Positions 20,427 to 29,425 are shown, counted from the stretch's first letter. The stretch: DNA of 64,000 nucleotides from Methanoregulaceae archaeon (GCA_021371995.1 JAJFVA010000011.1:31302-95301), one strand, 5' to 3'. Numbers and translations are program-made. Notes: a model not told the origin generated them from the letters alone.

Positions 20427-20469
20427 ACTACCACCTTGATTTTTTTAAATGTTCACCAAAACATTTCTC

Positions 20470-20907
20470 TTATCGTTGCTCCATCGCCTGCAGGTTTCTG
20501 ATCGCGAGCCGGATCAGCCCGAGGTTCATATCAGCTTTTGTAATCAGGCAGAGGAAAAGATCCCCGTAAGGCACGATGATACATTTCTTTTCACCGCCCT
20601 CAAGAGTTACCTGGCCAAGTCCTCCCATCTTCAAATCACCGGCCATCTTCTCTCCTGCCCTTAAAAAATCCTCCGCTACCGCTGCGACCTGCTCAAAATC
20701 ACCGATTCCTGTAGATTTAACAGGGAACCCTTCATAGAAAGCAAGGACTGCAAGCACACCAGGCTGCTTCTGAATACCCAGAAGCCTTTTGTCGTCAAGA
20801 AGGTGCGAGACCTTTGCGACCCGGGCATCTCTCGTATCAGCCGGCATCAGCGACTCTTCCACCAGGACTTGGCTGCTCCCTGTACGATGCGTCGATCCGA
20901 TGCTCAC
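20470..20907 (-). CDS. Roadblock/LC7-like protein
   Basis: The 145-residue protein has a mixed alpha/beta pattern like Roadblock/LC7 proteins, with VLAVLAFYEGFPVKSTGIGDFEQVAAVAEDFL and later CIIVPYGDLFLCLI (fragments named as landmarks). Such proteins dimerise and, in MglA/MglB-type systems, act on small GTPases. The ATG at 20907 overlaps the stop of the preceding Roadblock gene by 4 bp; an internal ATG at 20847 is an alternative. It is 43 bp upstream of the secretion ATPase gene. No small GTPase lies in this cluster. Confidence 0.72.
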   Translation of the reverse strand: MSIGSTHRTGSSQVLVEESLMPADTRDARVAKVSHLLDDKRLLGIQKQPGVLAVLAFYEGFPVKSTGIGDFEQVAAVAEDFLRAGEKMAGDLKMGGLGQVTLEGGEKKCIIVPYGDLFLCLITKADMNLGLIRLAIRNLQAMEQR

Positions 20908-21251
20908 AGCGCTGCAACAAGGCGTTCCTTGTTCTTCTTGAGTTCGTACCGGATACGCCCCAGGTTGGATGCGTTCTCAGCTACGATAGCGATAAGCTCG
21001 TCTTTTGATAAAGGGGAAACAATGATCGGCCCCTTGTCAAGCTCCACAAGCATCTGGGTGAGCTGCCCCTTTCCCAGTTCCCTCCCCATCGCTTCTGAAG
21101 TACCAATGCCAGTCGATGCCATTGCACCAAGCGCATCGATGTCCATTTTGCCGGACACTGCACTCTCTATCACAAACCCGTCACGTCCTATCACCACAGC
21201 GGCGGAGACGCCTTCGAGGTTTAAAAATTCTCCCAAAATTTGTTTTAACAT
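20904..21251 (-). CDS. Roadblock/LC7 domain protein
   Basis: This 115-residue protein is a single Roadblock/LC7 domain. Landmarks are GVSAAVVIGRDGFVIESAV near the N-terminus, a 'DALGAMASTGIGTSEAMGRE' type helix, and GPIIVSPLSKDELIAIVAE. It heads the minus-strand Tad-like operon (Roadblock-Roadblock-ATPase-F-F). The ATG follows AAGGTGGCATGGA. These proteins usually control Ras-like GTPases through dimers; the partner here is unknown. Confidence 0.85.
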   Translation of the reverse strand: MLKQILGEFLNLEGVSAAVVIGRDGFVIESAVSGKMDIDALGAMASTGIGTSEAMGRELGKGQLTQMLVELDKGPIIVSPLSKDELIAIVAENASNLGRIRYELKKNKERLVAAL

Positions 21252-21423
21252 TCCATGCCACCTTACTTATAAAACATCCTCTTGATATATGGAAATAAAA
21301 AGGTTTGCTCACGCTTCTTTTTCACTTTGAGCCCGGACAGGGAAACACGCACAGGAATTTCCTGTTCCGGGCACCCTCGTCTACCATTAGTATTATGTGC
21401 GTAGGATGGAGTATTGACTACTG

Positions 21424-22089
21424 ATGCAGATTCCCAGGGGCACGTTCCGGGCTTTAAAGCGAAGATGCGACCTGCATACTCTGATTCAGGAACTGAAGGA
21501 CACTGGCTTCAGCGGGTACTGCAGGATTTCCCCTGGTTCAGGTTCGATCACGATAGTTTTCGAAAAAGGGAATATCCGGCTTGCCGAATATGATAGTCTG
21601 GAGGGTGACGCGGCACTGGAAAGAATATTCCAATCCGGGCCTGTTACTGTTGATGCCGTACTCCATGATCTCAGCGATGCCCAGCTCGGTCTGGCAGTGG
21701 AATTCAGCCCCTTATCGGTAGTGAAATCTGGAAGGAAGAGGATATTAAATGACCAGCAGGGCAGTCCCGGGGTTGGCAGGAGTTATCACGGGACTCCCCT
21801 GGATTTCCGGAATACCGGTCTGAAAAAGGAAATAAATGATCCTGGAAGCCAGCAGGTCCATGCAGATCCTCATAAGACACAGGCAGAAAAACCCGGAGTT
21901 AAAAGCGAAATTTCCCGTATCCAGGACCATGACGATGATGCATCCCTCCTCTCCCGGGAGCTTGAGGCCCTTGATGCGATGGATATCGAAAACATGGCTG
22001 CAAAGTTCCGTGCCAACTGCCGTCTCATGATGGAACGGCTTGAACTGGAGCACCTCATTGACCAGAACACCGGGAAGGATGCACCATGA
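21424..22089 (+). CDS. PATAN/DUF2226-like protein
   Basis: The 221-residue product starts with a domain of about 100 residues containing GFSGYCRIS, SITIVFEKGNIRLAEYDSLEG and ALERIF, a pattern seen in DUF2226 and DUF4388 (PATAN) proteins. A variable polar linker (about 100-165) and an acidic helical C-terminus follow. A TATA-like TTAGTATTATG about 30 bp before the ATG suggests a leaderless mRNA. It is divergent from the Roadblock genes and overlaps the next gene by 4 bp. PATAN domains occur with signalling GTPases and polarity systems in bacteria; the role here is inference. Confidence 0.65.
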   Translation: MQIPRGTFRALKRRCDLHTLIQELKDTGFSGYCRISPGSGSITIVFEKGNIRLAEYDSLEGDAALERIFQSGPVTVDAVLHDLSDAQLGLAVEFSPLSVVKSGRKRILNDQQGSPGVGRSYHGTPLDFRNTGLKKEINDPGSQQVHADPHKTQAEKPGVKSEISRIQDHDDDASLLSRELEALDAMDIENMAAKFRANCRLMMERLELEHLIDQNTGKDAP

Positions 22090-22637
22090 ATGGTATCCTC
22101 ATGGAATCTTACCTTCTGCTGATCGCGCTGATCATTACGGCAGTCAGCCTGTTCCTCTGTCTTTTTAACACACTACTTCTTTTTGATATATCAAAGCGGA
22201 TTACCCGGCTCATGAGCAGGTCCAGGGCCACTCACAAGGCGGGCTCACCTGGAGCAACCGGCAAGGGGCAGATACCTGTTACTGAAACATCCGGAAATGG
22301 GATCAGAATACAAACTCCCTTGCAGGAAACCGGGAATATCGTCACAGGGATACATACAATTGCCGGAAAATATCATATTGATTCACTTGTCGTTGCAATG
22401 CCTGACGGCCTTGTTGTTGCATCTGCCGGCAGCAACGACCCTGAATACGATGCTGCCCGCTACAGCAGCCTGTTTTCAGGAGCCTACACAATGCCCGATC
22501 CGGGGGTCTGGCTTATTCCGCTTGATCACCGGGGCGTTCCCCTGATTGGTATTGCCCGGGGCCGGGAGACCCTGCCCGATGAAACGGCGTCCCGGATGGC
22601 CAAAGAGATAATATTGCTTTTAGAACGTGGATTATGA
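22086..22637 (+). CDS. Membrane-anchored Roadblock-like protein
   Basis: The 183-residue protein has one N-terminal membrane helix (about residues 7-33), a polar linker to about residue 85 and a C-terminal domain with IDSLVVAMPDGLVVASAGS and GVWLIPLDHRGVPLIGIARG that resembles Roadblock/LC7. It would place that domain at the cytoplasmic membrane. It overlaps the PATAN-like gene by 4 bp and precedes minD by 68 bp. With the two soluble Roadblock proteins across the divergent promoter it makes a third copy in the same cluster. Confidence 0.7.
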   Translation: MNGILMESYLLLIALIITAVSLFLCLFNTLLLFDISKRITRLMSRSRATHKAGSPGATGKGQIPVTETSGNGIRIQTPLQETGNIVTGIHTIAGKYHIDSLVVAMPDGLVVASAGSNDPEYDAARYSSLFSGAYTMPDPGVWLIPLDHRGVPLIGIARGRETLPDETASRMAKEIILLLERGL

Positions 22638-22664
22638 CAGATATCTGCCATTCCTTCACTATCC

Positions 22665-22675
22665 TTTTATAATTA
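22665..22675 (+). promoter_or_regulatory. TATA box for minD
   Basis: TTTTATAATTA lies about 36 bp before the minD ATG. It predicts a short leader that contains the GAGAGGG ribosome-binding site at 22695-22701, so minD can be transcribed apart from the upstream pair. Confidence 0.55.
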
Positions 22676-22705
22676 TGTAGGCAATGAATTGATAGAGAGG
22701 GTTGA

Positions 22706-23491
22706 ATGGTCAGGGTTTTTACCTTTGCATCCGGGAAAGGGGGGACCGGAAAGACAACCGTAACTATAAACCTCGGGACAAGTCTTGCACAATTCGGGAA
22801 GCGGACCTGCATCATGGATGCCGATATCGGAATGGCGAACTTGGGTCTCTCGTTGGGGCTTGAAGACGTGCCGGTTACCCTGCACGAAGTACTTTCCGGA
22901 AAGGCATCGATAAAAGAGGCAATTTACGAAGGCCCGGGGGGTGTCCTTGTCGTACCAAGCGGGATATCATTGCAGGGTTTCCAGCAGTCAGACCCCGAAC
23001 TGCTCCGTGATGTCCTGAAAGATCTTACCGATACCCTGGACTACCTTCTTATTGACGCGCCTGCAGGGATCAGCAGGGACGGGGTCGTCCCTCTCGCGGT
23101 TGCAGATGAAGTAATCCTTGTGGTGAACCCTGAACTCTCGGCTATCGTCGATGCCATGAAAACCAAGATCCTTGCAGAAGTGGTCGGCGGACATATTCTT
23201 GGAGCTATTGTGAACCGTGCGACTCCGGAAAGTATTGGCACGATCAGCCAGAAGATGGAGAAAGTTCTTGGAACGCGTGTCATTGGAATGGTCCCCGAAG
23301 ATCAGAACGTCAGGAAAGCCGCATCTGCAAAAACCCCGGTTGTAATTCGATATCCTGCATCGGGCTCCTCCATTGCATTAAAAAGGATTGCTGCAGGACT
23401 CGCCGGCATTTCGTATGACCAGAAAACGATGCAGCCAAAAGACTCCTTTGTTGACAGATTCACCAGGGTTCTTTTCAGAGGGCGGAAATGA
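22706..23491 (+). CDS. minD: MinD/ParA-family ATPase
   Basis: The 261-residue ATPase has the deviant Walker A KGGTGKT at residues 11-17, switch I DADIGMANLG and switch II YLLIDAPAGI, followed by the VVNPELSAIVDAMKTK helix. The C-terminal end is basic (FTRVLFRGRK) and could be a membrane-targeting tail. MinD-type proteins position division, archaellum or chemotaxis complexes (MinD4 in haloarchaea). Its placement beside Roadblock proteins and a Tad-like machine suggests positioning of that machine. It overlaps a 45-residue membrane protein gene by 4 bp. There is no MinE or MinC. Confidence 0.88.
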   Translation: MVRVFTFASGKGGTGKTTVTINLGTSLAQFGKRTCIMDADIGMANLGLSLGLEDVPVTLHEVLSGKASIKEAIYEGPGGVLVVPSGISLQGFQQSDPELLRDVLKDLTDTLDYLLIDAPAGISRDGVVPLAVADEVILVVNPELSAIVDAMKTKILAEVVGGHILGAIVNRATPESIGTISQKMEKVLGTRVIGMVPEDQNVRKAASAKTPVVIRYPASGSSIALKRIAAGLAGISYDQKTMQPKDSFVDRFTRVLFRGRK

Positions 23492-23625
23492 CACCGGGTT
23501 CCTTCACAATTATCCTCCTATGTATTGCAAATATCGGCATCCTTCTTCTGGCAATAGGTATATACCGGAAAACAAAGGTTCTCCAGGTTGAAATGGAGAG
23601 ACTCTCGTTAAATCTCAGGCTATAA
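23488..23625 (+). CDS. Small single-span membrane protein coupled to minD
   Basis: This 45-residue frame starts with an ATG that overlaps the minD stop (ATGA) and ends at TAA 23623-23625. Residues 5-24 form a hydrophobic helix (FTIILLCIANIGILLLAIGI), followed by a basic and amphipathic tail (YRKTKVLQVEMERLSLNLRL). The stop-start overlap and the membrane helix plus charged tail support a real coding gene. A membrane anchor or activator for the MinD ATPase is an attractive but unproven role. Confidence 0.6.
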   Translation: MTPGSFTIILLCIANIGILLLAIGIYRKTKVLQVEMERLSLNLRL

Positions 23626-23709
23626 TAGAATTACGCGATAAATACAATCTCATTATAAATTTCATTGTGGACGATTGCAGATATCCCGGCAAAATCCGTG
23701 TTGGTAATT

Positions 23710-24834
23710 TCAGGTATCACCCACCCTGTTTTTTATCTCAAATACACAGTGCTCGTCTCCCTTCGATCGGCATTTGATCTCCCGTCCCCGCACTTTGATC
23801 CCAAATGCTCCCTCAACAATACCTGCAAGGAGCCCTGCTGTGCAGAAACAAACATTTTTCCCGGAATTGGCCATCGACTCTGATTCTACGGTGTGTTCGA
23901 GCGTGATTGTCTTGGTTTTTTCCGCTTCATTCCATTCCATTTTAATGATCCGGAACCAGCCCATCTGGGAATAGAACGTAAAAGCCATATCCGCAAGGGT
24001 GTTCGGGTTAGTGATCCCCATTTTCTTGTAATGTTCCACATTTTCCTTGCCCATATCCATATACGCCCTGTAATTCACACCCCCTGCCGGGACTTCTCCC
24101 ATAGTCTTTGCCAGTGAATTCATCATCGAAGAAAAGATGAACCGGGGCATCATCACAACAGGATCGTCGATCAACTTGATCTTGCCTTCCAGAGGTTTAT
24201 GCTCGATATATTCAGTGATGGCCGAGTCCCCCCTGACGATTGCCTGTGCCTTCCATTTCCAGCTGGATTCTGTCTGATCGGCGACAAACTCGCAGCAGTC
24301 GTCACCCTGTGCATAGCATTTGGTTTCAAGGCAGAACCAGTTCCTGCCGGTCACTGCTGTCATGACCCCCTCGATCCACCCCCTGTGGATACCACAGACC
24401 GGTATCTTCCATTCTTTCATGACCTGGGATTCAAAGGTTTTCGAGGTACGGAGAATGATCTTCTTCTCAGTCTGCGAAACCAGCTCAAACGGCGCTCCCC
24501 AGCCCTGCTGGTGCTGGAGTTTAAAGACGAGAAGCAGGAATTCGGCAGGAGTTAGATTGATTCCGAGTTTTTTTATGTAATTATTAAGACCGCCAGAACC
24601 AAGCCCGACCGAACGGTAGAGATTGCGGACTGCCTGAACCGCGAGTTTCCTTGAGAGACTGGTCTCGTACATCTCATACAAAGCCTTTGTCAGGTAATCA
24701 GGGTTACTCGCCGTACGGACCCCGAAACAAAACGTTTCACCCATGACAGTATCTGCCTCCATATACTCCCTGACATCCTTTTTTCCTGTAATTATTGCCT
24801 CGAAATCTTCTTTTCCGATCTTTTTCCGGTCCAT
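23710..24834 (-). CDS. Tandem V4R (4-vinyl reductase) domain protein
   Basis: The 374-residue protein has two V4R-type sensor domains. The first ends with CYAQGDDCCEFVAD and the second with CRSKGDEHCVFEI, both the typical Cys-containing C-terminal motif of the family. V4R domains bind small molecules or heme-like ligands and usually act as sensors. The start at 24834 is preferred over GTG 24885 because a TATA box at 24857-24869 lies 30 bp from it and downstream of the GTG, giving a leaderless mRNA. No output domain is present. Confidence 0.78.
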   Translation of the reverse strand: MDRKKIGKEDFEAIITGKKDVREYMEADTVMGETFCFGVRTASNPDYLTKALYEMYETSLSRKLAVQAVRNLYRSVGLGSGGLNNYIKKLGINLTPAEFLLLVFKLQHQQGWGAPFELVSQTEKKIILRTSKTFESQVMKEWKIPVCGIHRGWIEGVMTAVTGRNWFCLETKCYAQGDDCCEFVADQTESSWKWKAQAIVRGDSAITEYIEHKPLEGKIKLIDDPVVMMPRFIFSSMMNSLAKTMGEVPAGGVNYRAYMDMGKENVEHYKKMGITNPNTLADMAFTFYSQMGWFRIIKMEWNEAEKTKTITLEHTVESESMANSGKNVCFCTAGLLAGIVEGAFGIKVRGREIKCRSKGDEHCVFEIKNRVGDT

Positions 24835-24856
24835 AGAATGTAATCTCGGGTTGAAC

Positions 24857-24869
24857 CTATTTAAATAAT
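24857..24869 (-). promoter_or_regulatory. TATA box for the V4R gene
   Basis: The minus-strand element ATTATTTAAATAGG is centred 30 bp before the ATG at 24834. It makes the longer GTG-started frame unlikely. Confidence 0.6.
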
Positions 24870-25162
24870 ACAGGTCAGGATCCACGATCCGGGCTCCTTG
24901 CTTTGGCTAAAATAAAGGAGAAGGAAGAATTGTAACGAAATGATTCACTGTGAATGACCAGTACGAATGTTCAGGATCCCGATAAATGCACAGATGGTGT
25001 GATTACGGGACTAAACCCCACGATGACCCTTCAACCCGAAGAACCGGCCGTTTTAAAACCGGGCCTTTAGGTTCAGGAAAGGATAATTATCCATTTTCTG
25101 GTGGAGATCAAATCGAGGATAGAAAACAGGGGGAGCACTGACGGTTTCCATGCAGGAATCTC

Positions 25163-25792
25163 TCATGATAGTTCGAGATCTAACTGTTGGCCCTGCAGTT
25201 CAGGGACGAAAGAGAATTCAAATACATCGATGTTATTCTCCTGCCTTACGATGATCACTTCGTAGGTTCCATACAGGAGACGAAACGAGGCAAGCCCCTT
25301 GTTATCGGTGATATCGTTCGCAACGATCTGGCCGTCCTTCCGGATCCTTATGGGGACGCCTGGTAGGGTAAATCCGTCTTTTTTCAGAGCAATAACCGCC
25401 CTTCCAACCCCCTCCGCCTTTTTACCGAGCTCAGGGATGCCAAGCGTGTAATGCGTAGTGAAATGGCTTTTATCATAAATCCTACAGGAGAACACAATAC
25501 GTTCGATAACCTCAGGATTTACCGGATAGAGGGTAAACCGGTCATCGCCCCGGGTAAGGTAGACCGCCTTATTGCCGTACAGCTCTCCCTTGCTGTCTGC
25601 AAGCACGGCACCTTCCGGCTCACCGTTGATAAAGAGCAGGTAAATTTTTTTATGTTGAACCCCGCTCACTGCTACACCATGGAACTTTTTATCACGTGCA
25701 GCATTGAGTAGACCTGAATACGGATAAACCCCCTCGGGAGGGATTTCCCGGATCAGGATATCAATATTCTCGGCAGTACCTGCCACTACCAT
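25163..25792 (-). CDS. PATAN-like plus Ig-like domain protein
   Basis: The 209-residue protein has an N-terminal part with FHGVAVSGVQHKKIYLLF and INGEPEGAVLADSKG, similar in pattern to DUF2226/PATAN domains. It ends with a beta-rich segment (GVPIRIRKDGQIVANDITDN, YGTYEVIIVRQ) like carboxypeptidase-regulatory or Ig-like folds. An AAGGAGGA sequence overlaps the ATG at 25792; the GTG at 25786 has better spacing and may be the true start. It is divergent from the prepilin peptidase. No signal peptide is visible, so it is probably cytoplasmic. Confidence 0.6.
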   Translation of the reverse strand: MVVAGTAENIDILIREIPPEGVYPYSGLLNAARDKKFHGVAVSGVQHKKIYLLFINGEPEGAVLADSKGELYGNKAVYLTRGDDRFTLYPVNPEVIERIVFSCRIYDKSHFTTHYTLGIPELGKKAEGVGRAVIALKKDGFTLPGVPIRIRKDGQIVANDITDNKGLASFRLLYGTYEVIIVRQENNIDVFEFSFVPELQGQQLDLELS

Positions 25793-25928
25793 TCCTCCTT
25801 GATGTATAGATGCCCCATCAGGGTATCCTCGTACCTTGATAGATGCAGATACCACTTATTTCTTCTCCTCTCCGCCTTTCAGATGGCGAGAAATATTAAC
25901 GAGAAAGGAGAACGTTAATAAGAGATTC

Positions 25929-26897
25929 TTGATATCCCTGCTGATAATCCCTGCCCTTGCAATCACCATCACCCTCTGTTATGCCTCGTTGCTTGATATC
26001 CGGGAACGCCGGGTCCCGTTCCGGACCTGGTATCCGATGCTTGCATTTATCATTCCAGTATCCACCATTGTTTTTGGATTATATCTTTTAAATCTCGATA
26101 ATTTTCAATTTGTTACATTCATATTGCTTATTCTCGCAATAGCATCAGGTCTCCTCGGATTTGACTATTACTATACAAAATACAGGTACGAGGTAAAACC
26201 AACCAGAAAAGATGTTTTCACCCAGGGGATCTACTGGCTGTTATTTTCAATTCCTGTTTCATCTCTCCTTTACGGTTTCCTTACTGGTACGATTTTAGTA
26301 ATCAGCATTGTCGCAGTTATTTTCTGTGCCCTTGTTTATATTTTCGGGATATATCTCTATGGCGGGGCAGATTCTTTCGCATTGCTGGCAATAGGTGTTG
26401 GGATACCCCTATTTCCTGTTGAACCGCTGTGCGGATATCCCCTGACTAATTATTTCCCCTGGTCAGCATTCCTCAACGCTCTTGTTTTGAATATCATAGC
26501 CCCGGTTGGTATTTTCCTGTTCAATAGATACCGCTCCAATAACGCACCACTCCGCTATCAGTTTCTCGGATTCCCGGTAAAGGGTGATGAAATTCAGAAT
26601 ACATACGGTTTCGTCATGGAGGTAATAGAGGAAAAGGAGGGAGTAATGCAACGGAGATTCCTCACATTCAGAGAAATAATGGGCAGTATTTTTTCCAGGA
26701 GCAATCGGATTTATACAAAGGATCTTAAGACAGCCCCTGATAAATACCATGAAGAACTTAAAATTTTTAAAAAAGCGGGAACAGTCTGGATATCATACGG
26801 AGTTCCTTTCATAGTGCCTATCACGGCAGGCCTGATAAGTGCCATATTTATTGGTGACATTATCTTCATAATAATGAAATTTGTGGCAGGATTCTAA
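25929..26897 (+). CDS. Prepilin peptidase, A24 family
   Basis: This membrane aspartyl protease of about 322 residues processes class III signal peptides of pilins and archaellins. The first catalytic aspartate is in [10 protein letters not shown] and the second in the GxGD-like YGGADSFAL. Seven or so hydrophobic segments are visible, with a long soluble insertion before the C-terminal helix. The start is uncertain: no ATG precedes the first catalytic Asp. TTG at 25929 lies about 30 bp after the TATA-like AAATATTAA (25891-25899); TTG at 25836 is an alternative. It overlaps hisI by 1 bp. No pilin gene is in the window. Confidence 0.8.
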   Translation: MISLLIIPALAITITLCYASLLDIRERRVPFRTWYPMLAFIIPVSTIVFGLYLLNLDNFQFVTFILLILAIASGLLGFDYYYTKYRYEVKPTRKDVFTQGIYWLLFSIPVSSLLYGFLTGTILVISIVAVIFCALVYIFGIYLYGGADSFALLAIGVGIPLFPVEPLCGYPLTNYFPWSAFLNALVLNIIAPVGIFLFNRYRSNNAPLRYQFLGFPVKGDEIQNTYGFVMEVIEEKEGVMQRRFLTFREIMGSIFSRSNRIYTKDLKTAPDKYHEELKIFKKAGTVWISYGVPFIVPITAGLISAIFIGDIIFIIMKFVAGF

Positions 26898-27265
26898 TGA
26901 TCAATCTAAAATACGAGAAAGGTCTGATCCCGGTCGTGGTTCAGGATATCATGACCCTTGAAGTACTGATGGTGGCCTATGCAAATGAAGAGGCTGTCCG
27001 GCTTACCCGGGATACCGGGTTTGCTCATTATTTCAGCCGGAGCAGGAAGAAGATCTGGAAGAAAGGGGAGGAGAGCGGTCATGTCCAGAAAGTCAGGCAG
27101 GTCCTGGTCGACTGTGATGAGGACTGCCTCCTCTACCTTGTTGAACAGACAGGTGCTGCATGTCATACCGGGTACCAGACCTGTTTTTACAGGACCCTTG
27201 ATGGTGAGATCATCTCTGAACTGGTGTTTGATCCTTCTATGGTATACGTGAATAAAGGTCAATGA
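26897..27265 (+). CDS. hisI: Phosphoribosyl-AMP cyclohydrolase
   Basis: The 122-residue enzyme opens the adenine ring of phosphoribosyl-AMP in histidine synthesis. The typical [39 protein letters not shown] and metal-binding [21 protein letters not shown] segments are present. There is no HisE domain, as is usual for archaea. The ATG overlaps the stop of the prepilin peptidase. No other his biosynthesis genes lie nearby. Confidence 0.95.
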   Translation: MINLKYEKGLIPVVVQDIMTLEVLMVAYANEEAVRLTRDTGFAHYFSRSRKKIWKKGEESGHVQKVRQVLVDCDEDCLLYLVEQTGAACHTGYQTCFYRTLDGEIISELVFDPSMVYVNKGQ

Positions 27266-27541
27266 ACAATAAATTGGTAAATTTATGGAATTATTGTGTA
27301 TTGTGGAATGAGCATGATATGAACTGGCTTATTCCTTGGAGAATTGCATTTCCATTATTTTGTTGTATTCAGGTTCGGTCTGTTTTAACCCCTTATTATC
27401 GGGTATTTTTATCAAAAAAATGAACCGACAGGTAAAAAATAATAACTTCAGAATGATAAACTGTAACCGCTGGACTATATCCAGATCATAGTGTATAGCA
27501 AATCCGAATACCATAATTGAATTGAAAATAGGTGAGAGCTT

Positions 27542-29425
27542 TTGAAATTAGTACCTGATACCAGCGTCGTTATCGATGGCCGTATCACCTCAATGATAAA
27601 AACTGGTGAATATAAAGGTGCATCCATAATCATACCCGAAGCGGTTGTGGCCGAACTCGAGGCACAGGCCAACCAGGGGCGGGAGATCGGCTTTTCCGGT
27701 CTTACCGAACTCCAGGCCCTCTGCAGAATGGCAGAAGAGGGCATAATCCAGATCACATTTACCGGAGTGAGGCCGACACTCGAGCAGGTCAAGCTTGCCA
27801 GCGGAGGGGAGATTGACGCCCTGATACGGAATGCCGCAATAGAGCACGATGCCAAATTCATCACAAGTGATATTGTGCAGGCAGAGGTGGCAAAGGCCAA
27901 GGGGCTTGATGTTCTGTACCTGCGGCCCCAGATAGAGGGATTCACACCTCTTGCGATTGATCAGTTCTTTGATGAGCATACCATGGCTGTCTATCTCAAG
28001 GAAAGGGTCCCGCCCATGGCACGCAAGGGATCGGTAAAAGAGATGCGGCTGGTAAAGATCCGTGATCAGCCACTTACCGATTATGAATTGAGGAACATAG
28101 CACAGGAGATCCTCGAACGTGCAAAGCGCCACCCGGATGGATTCATCGAGATCGAGAAGAGGGGTGTTACGGTGGTGCAGATCGGATCGATGCGGATAGC
28201 GATTGCCCGCCGGCCGTTTTCTGACGGTATGGAGATCACCGCCGTCCGGCCGATTGCCGATGTGCATCTTGAGAGTTTCAACAAGGCAACCGTAATCAAG
28301 AACAGGATCATGGGAGACAAGCGGGGACTGCTGATTGCAGGACCTCCTGGAGCCGGGAAGACCACCCTTGCGCAGAGTATCGCCACCTACCTGGCAGAAC
28401 ATGGTTTTATCGTAAAAACCATGGAAGCACCCCGTGAACTCCAGGTTCCCGACCATATCACTCAGTATACGAGCCTTGAAGGCAGCATGGAAAATACTGC
28501 TGATGTCCTGCTCCTGGTGCGACCTGATTTTGTTATCTTCGACGAGCTGCGGAAAAATGAGGACTTCAGGGTGTTTGCCGACATGAGGCTTGCCGGGATC
28601 GGTATGATCGGTGTCGTACACGCTATTGGCACTCATGATGCCCTCCAGCGTTTCTCAGACAGGGTCGACTTTGGCGTACTCCCCCAGATAATCAACACAA
28701 TTATCTTTGTTGACAAAGGCGAGATAACAAATGTTTACGATGTGGGGTTCACCATCAAGGTGCCTGAGGGGATGTCAAGCGAGATCAACCTGCGACCGGT
28801 GACAATGGTCTCTGATTATGAGACAGGAGAACTGTTGTTTGAGATCTTCAAGTATGATTCTGAAACGATCGTAATGCCGGTCATGCGGCCTGTTACAGCA
28901 GTAGCTCCCTTGAAACCGCCTGTTATCCAGAAGGAGATAGTGGAAACCTCTGCCTGGAAGATCAGCGAACGGGATATCCAGAGAGAGATCGGGCGATATA
29001 CAGAGGGGTTTGTGGATGTTCACATGCTTTCTGATACCAAAGCGGTCGTTTATATTGATGATAAGGATGTCCCGGCGGCAATCGGCAAAGGCGGAAAGAA
29101 CATTGCCGGTATTGTGAACAAGGTCGGCATCGGCATCGATATCCGTCCGCGAAGCGAACTTGAAAAGCAGCCTGCACCGCCACAGCCCGAAGAGGAATTC
29201 CAGCTGGGAGGCGGGGTGAAGATCCGGATGGACAAGAAGCAGCTTGCCATTATCTGCCCTGAGCAGGCAGGCAAGATTGTCGATGTTTTTGCCGGGAAGG
29301 AATATCTCTTCACCGCCACAGTGAACGACACCGGGGAGATACACCTTGCGAAGAATTCGAGCATAGCACAGGAAATGATCAAGCGGTATAATGAAGGAGA
29401 TTCTATCCGGTTACGACCGGTATAA
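27542..29425 (+). CDS. PIN domain-ATPase-KH domain protein
   Basis: The 627-residue protein combines an N-terminal PIN nuclease-like domain (VPDTSVVIDGRITS, D6 a likely metal ligand), a secretion-type P-loop ATPase (GPPGAGKTT near residue 265; VIFDELRKNEDF region) and a KH domain (IGKGGKNIAGI near 514). This architecture is conserved in archaea and annotated as PINc/VapC family ATPase; an RNA-processing or quality-control role is likely. The start is TTG at 27542, preceded by AGGTGAG. It is a monocistronic-looking gene upstream of leuS. Confidence 0.88.
   Translation: MKLVPDTSVVIDGRITSMIKTGEYKGASIIIPEAVVAELEAQANQGREIGFSGLTELQALCRMAEEGIIQITFTGVRPTLEQVKLASGGEIDALIRNAAIEHDAKFITSDIVQAEVAKAKGLDVLYLRPQIEGFTPLAIDQFFDEHTMAVYLKERVPPMARKGSVKEMRLVKIRDQPLTDYELRNIAQEILERAKRHPDGFIEIEKRGVTVVQIGSMRIAIARRPFSDGMEITAVRPIADVHLESFNKATVIKNRIMGDKRGLLIAGPPGAGKTTLAQSIATYLAEHGFIVKTMEAPRELQVPDHITQYTSLEGSMENTADVLLLVRPDFVIFDELRKNEDFRVFADMRLAGIGMIGVVHAIGTHDALQRFSDRVDFGVLPQIINTIIFVDKGEITNVYDVGFTIKVPEGMSSEINLRPVTMVSDYETGELLFEIFKYDSETIVMPVMRPVTAVAPLKPPVIQKEIVETSAWKISERDIQREIGRYTEGFVDVHMLSDTKAVVYIDDKDVPAAIGKGGKNIAGIVNKVGIGIDIRPRSELEKQPAPPQPEEEFQLGGGVKIRMDKKQLAIICPEQAGKIVDVFAGKEYLFTATVNDTGEIHLAKNSSIAQEMIKRYNEGDSIRLRPV

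Noticed and set aside
24885..24885. GTG start 51 bp upstream for the V4R protein
   Set aside because: A TATA box lies between it and the ATG at 24834, so it should be outside the mRNA.
27329..27514. 61-residue AT-rich minus-strand frame before the PIN-ATPase gene
   Set aside because: Phe/Ile/Leu richness reflects AT-rich intergenic DNA; there is no start signal or partner.
27590..28636. Long minus-strand frame opposite the PIN-ATPase gene
   Set aside because: The plus strand carries a complete PIN-ATPase-KH protein; the reverse frame is His/Cys-rich noise.
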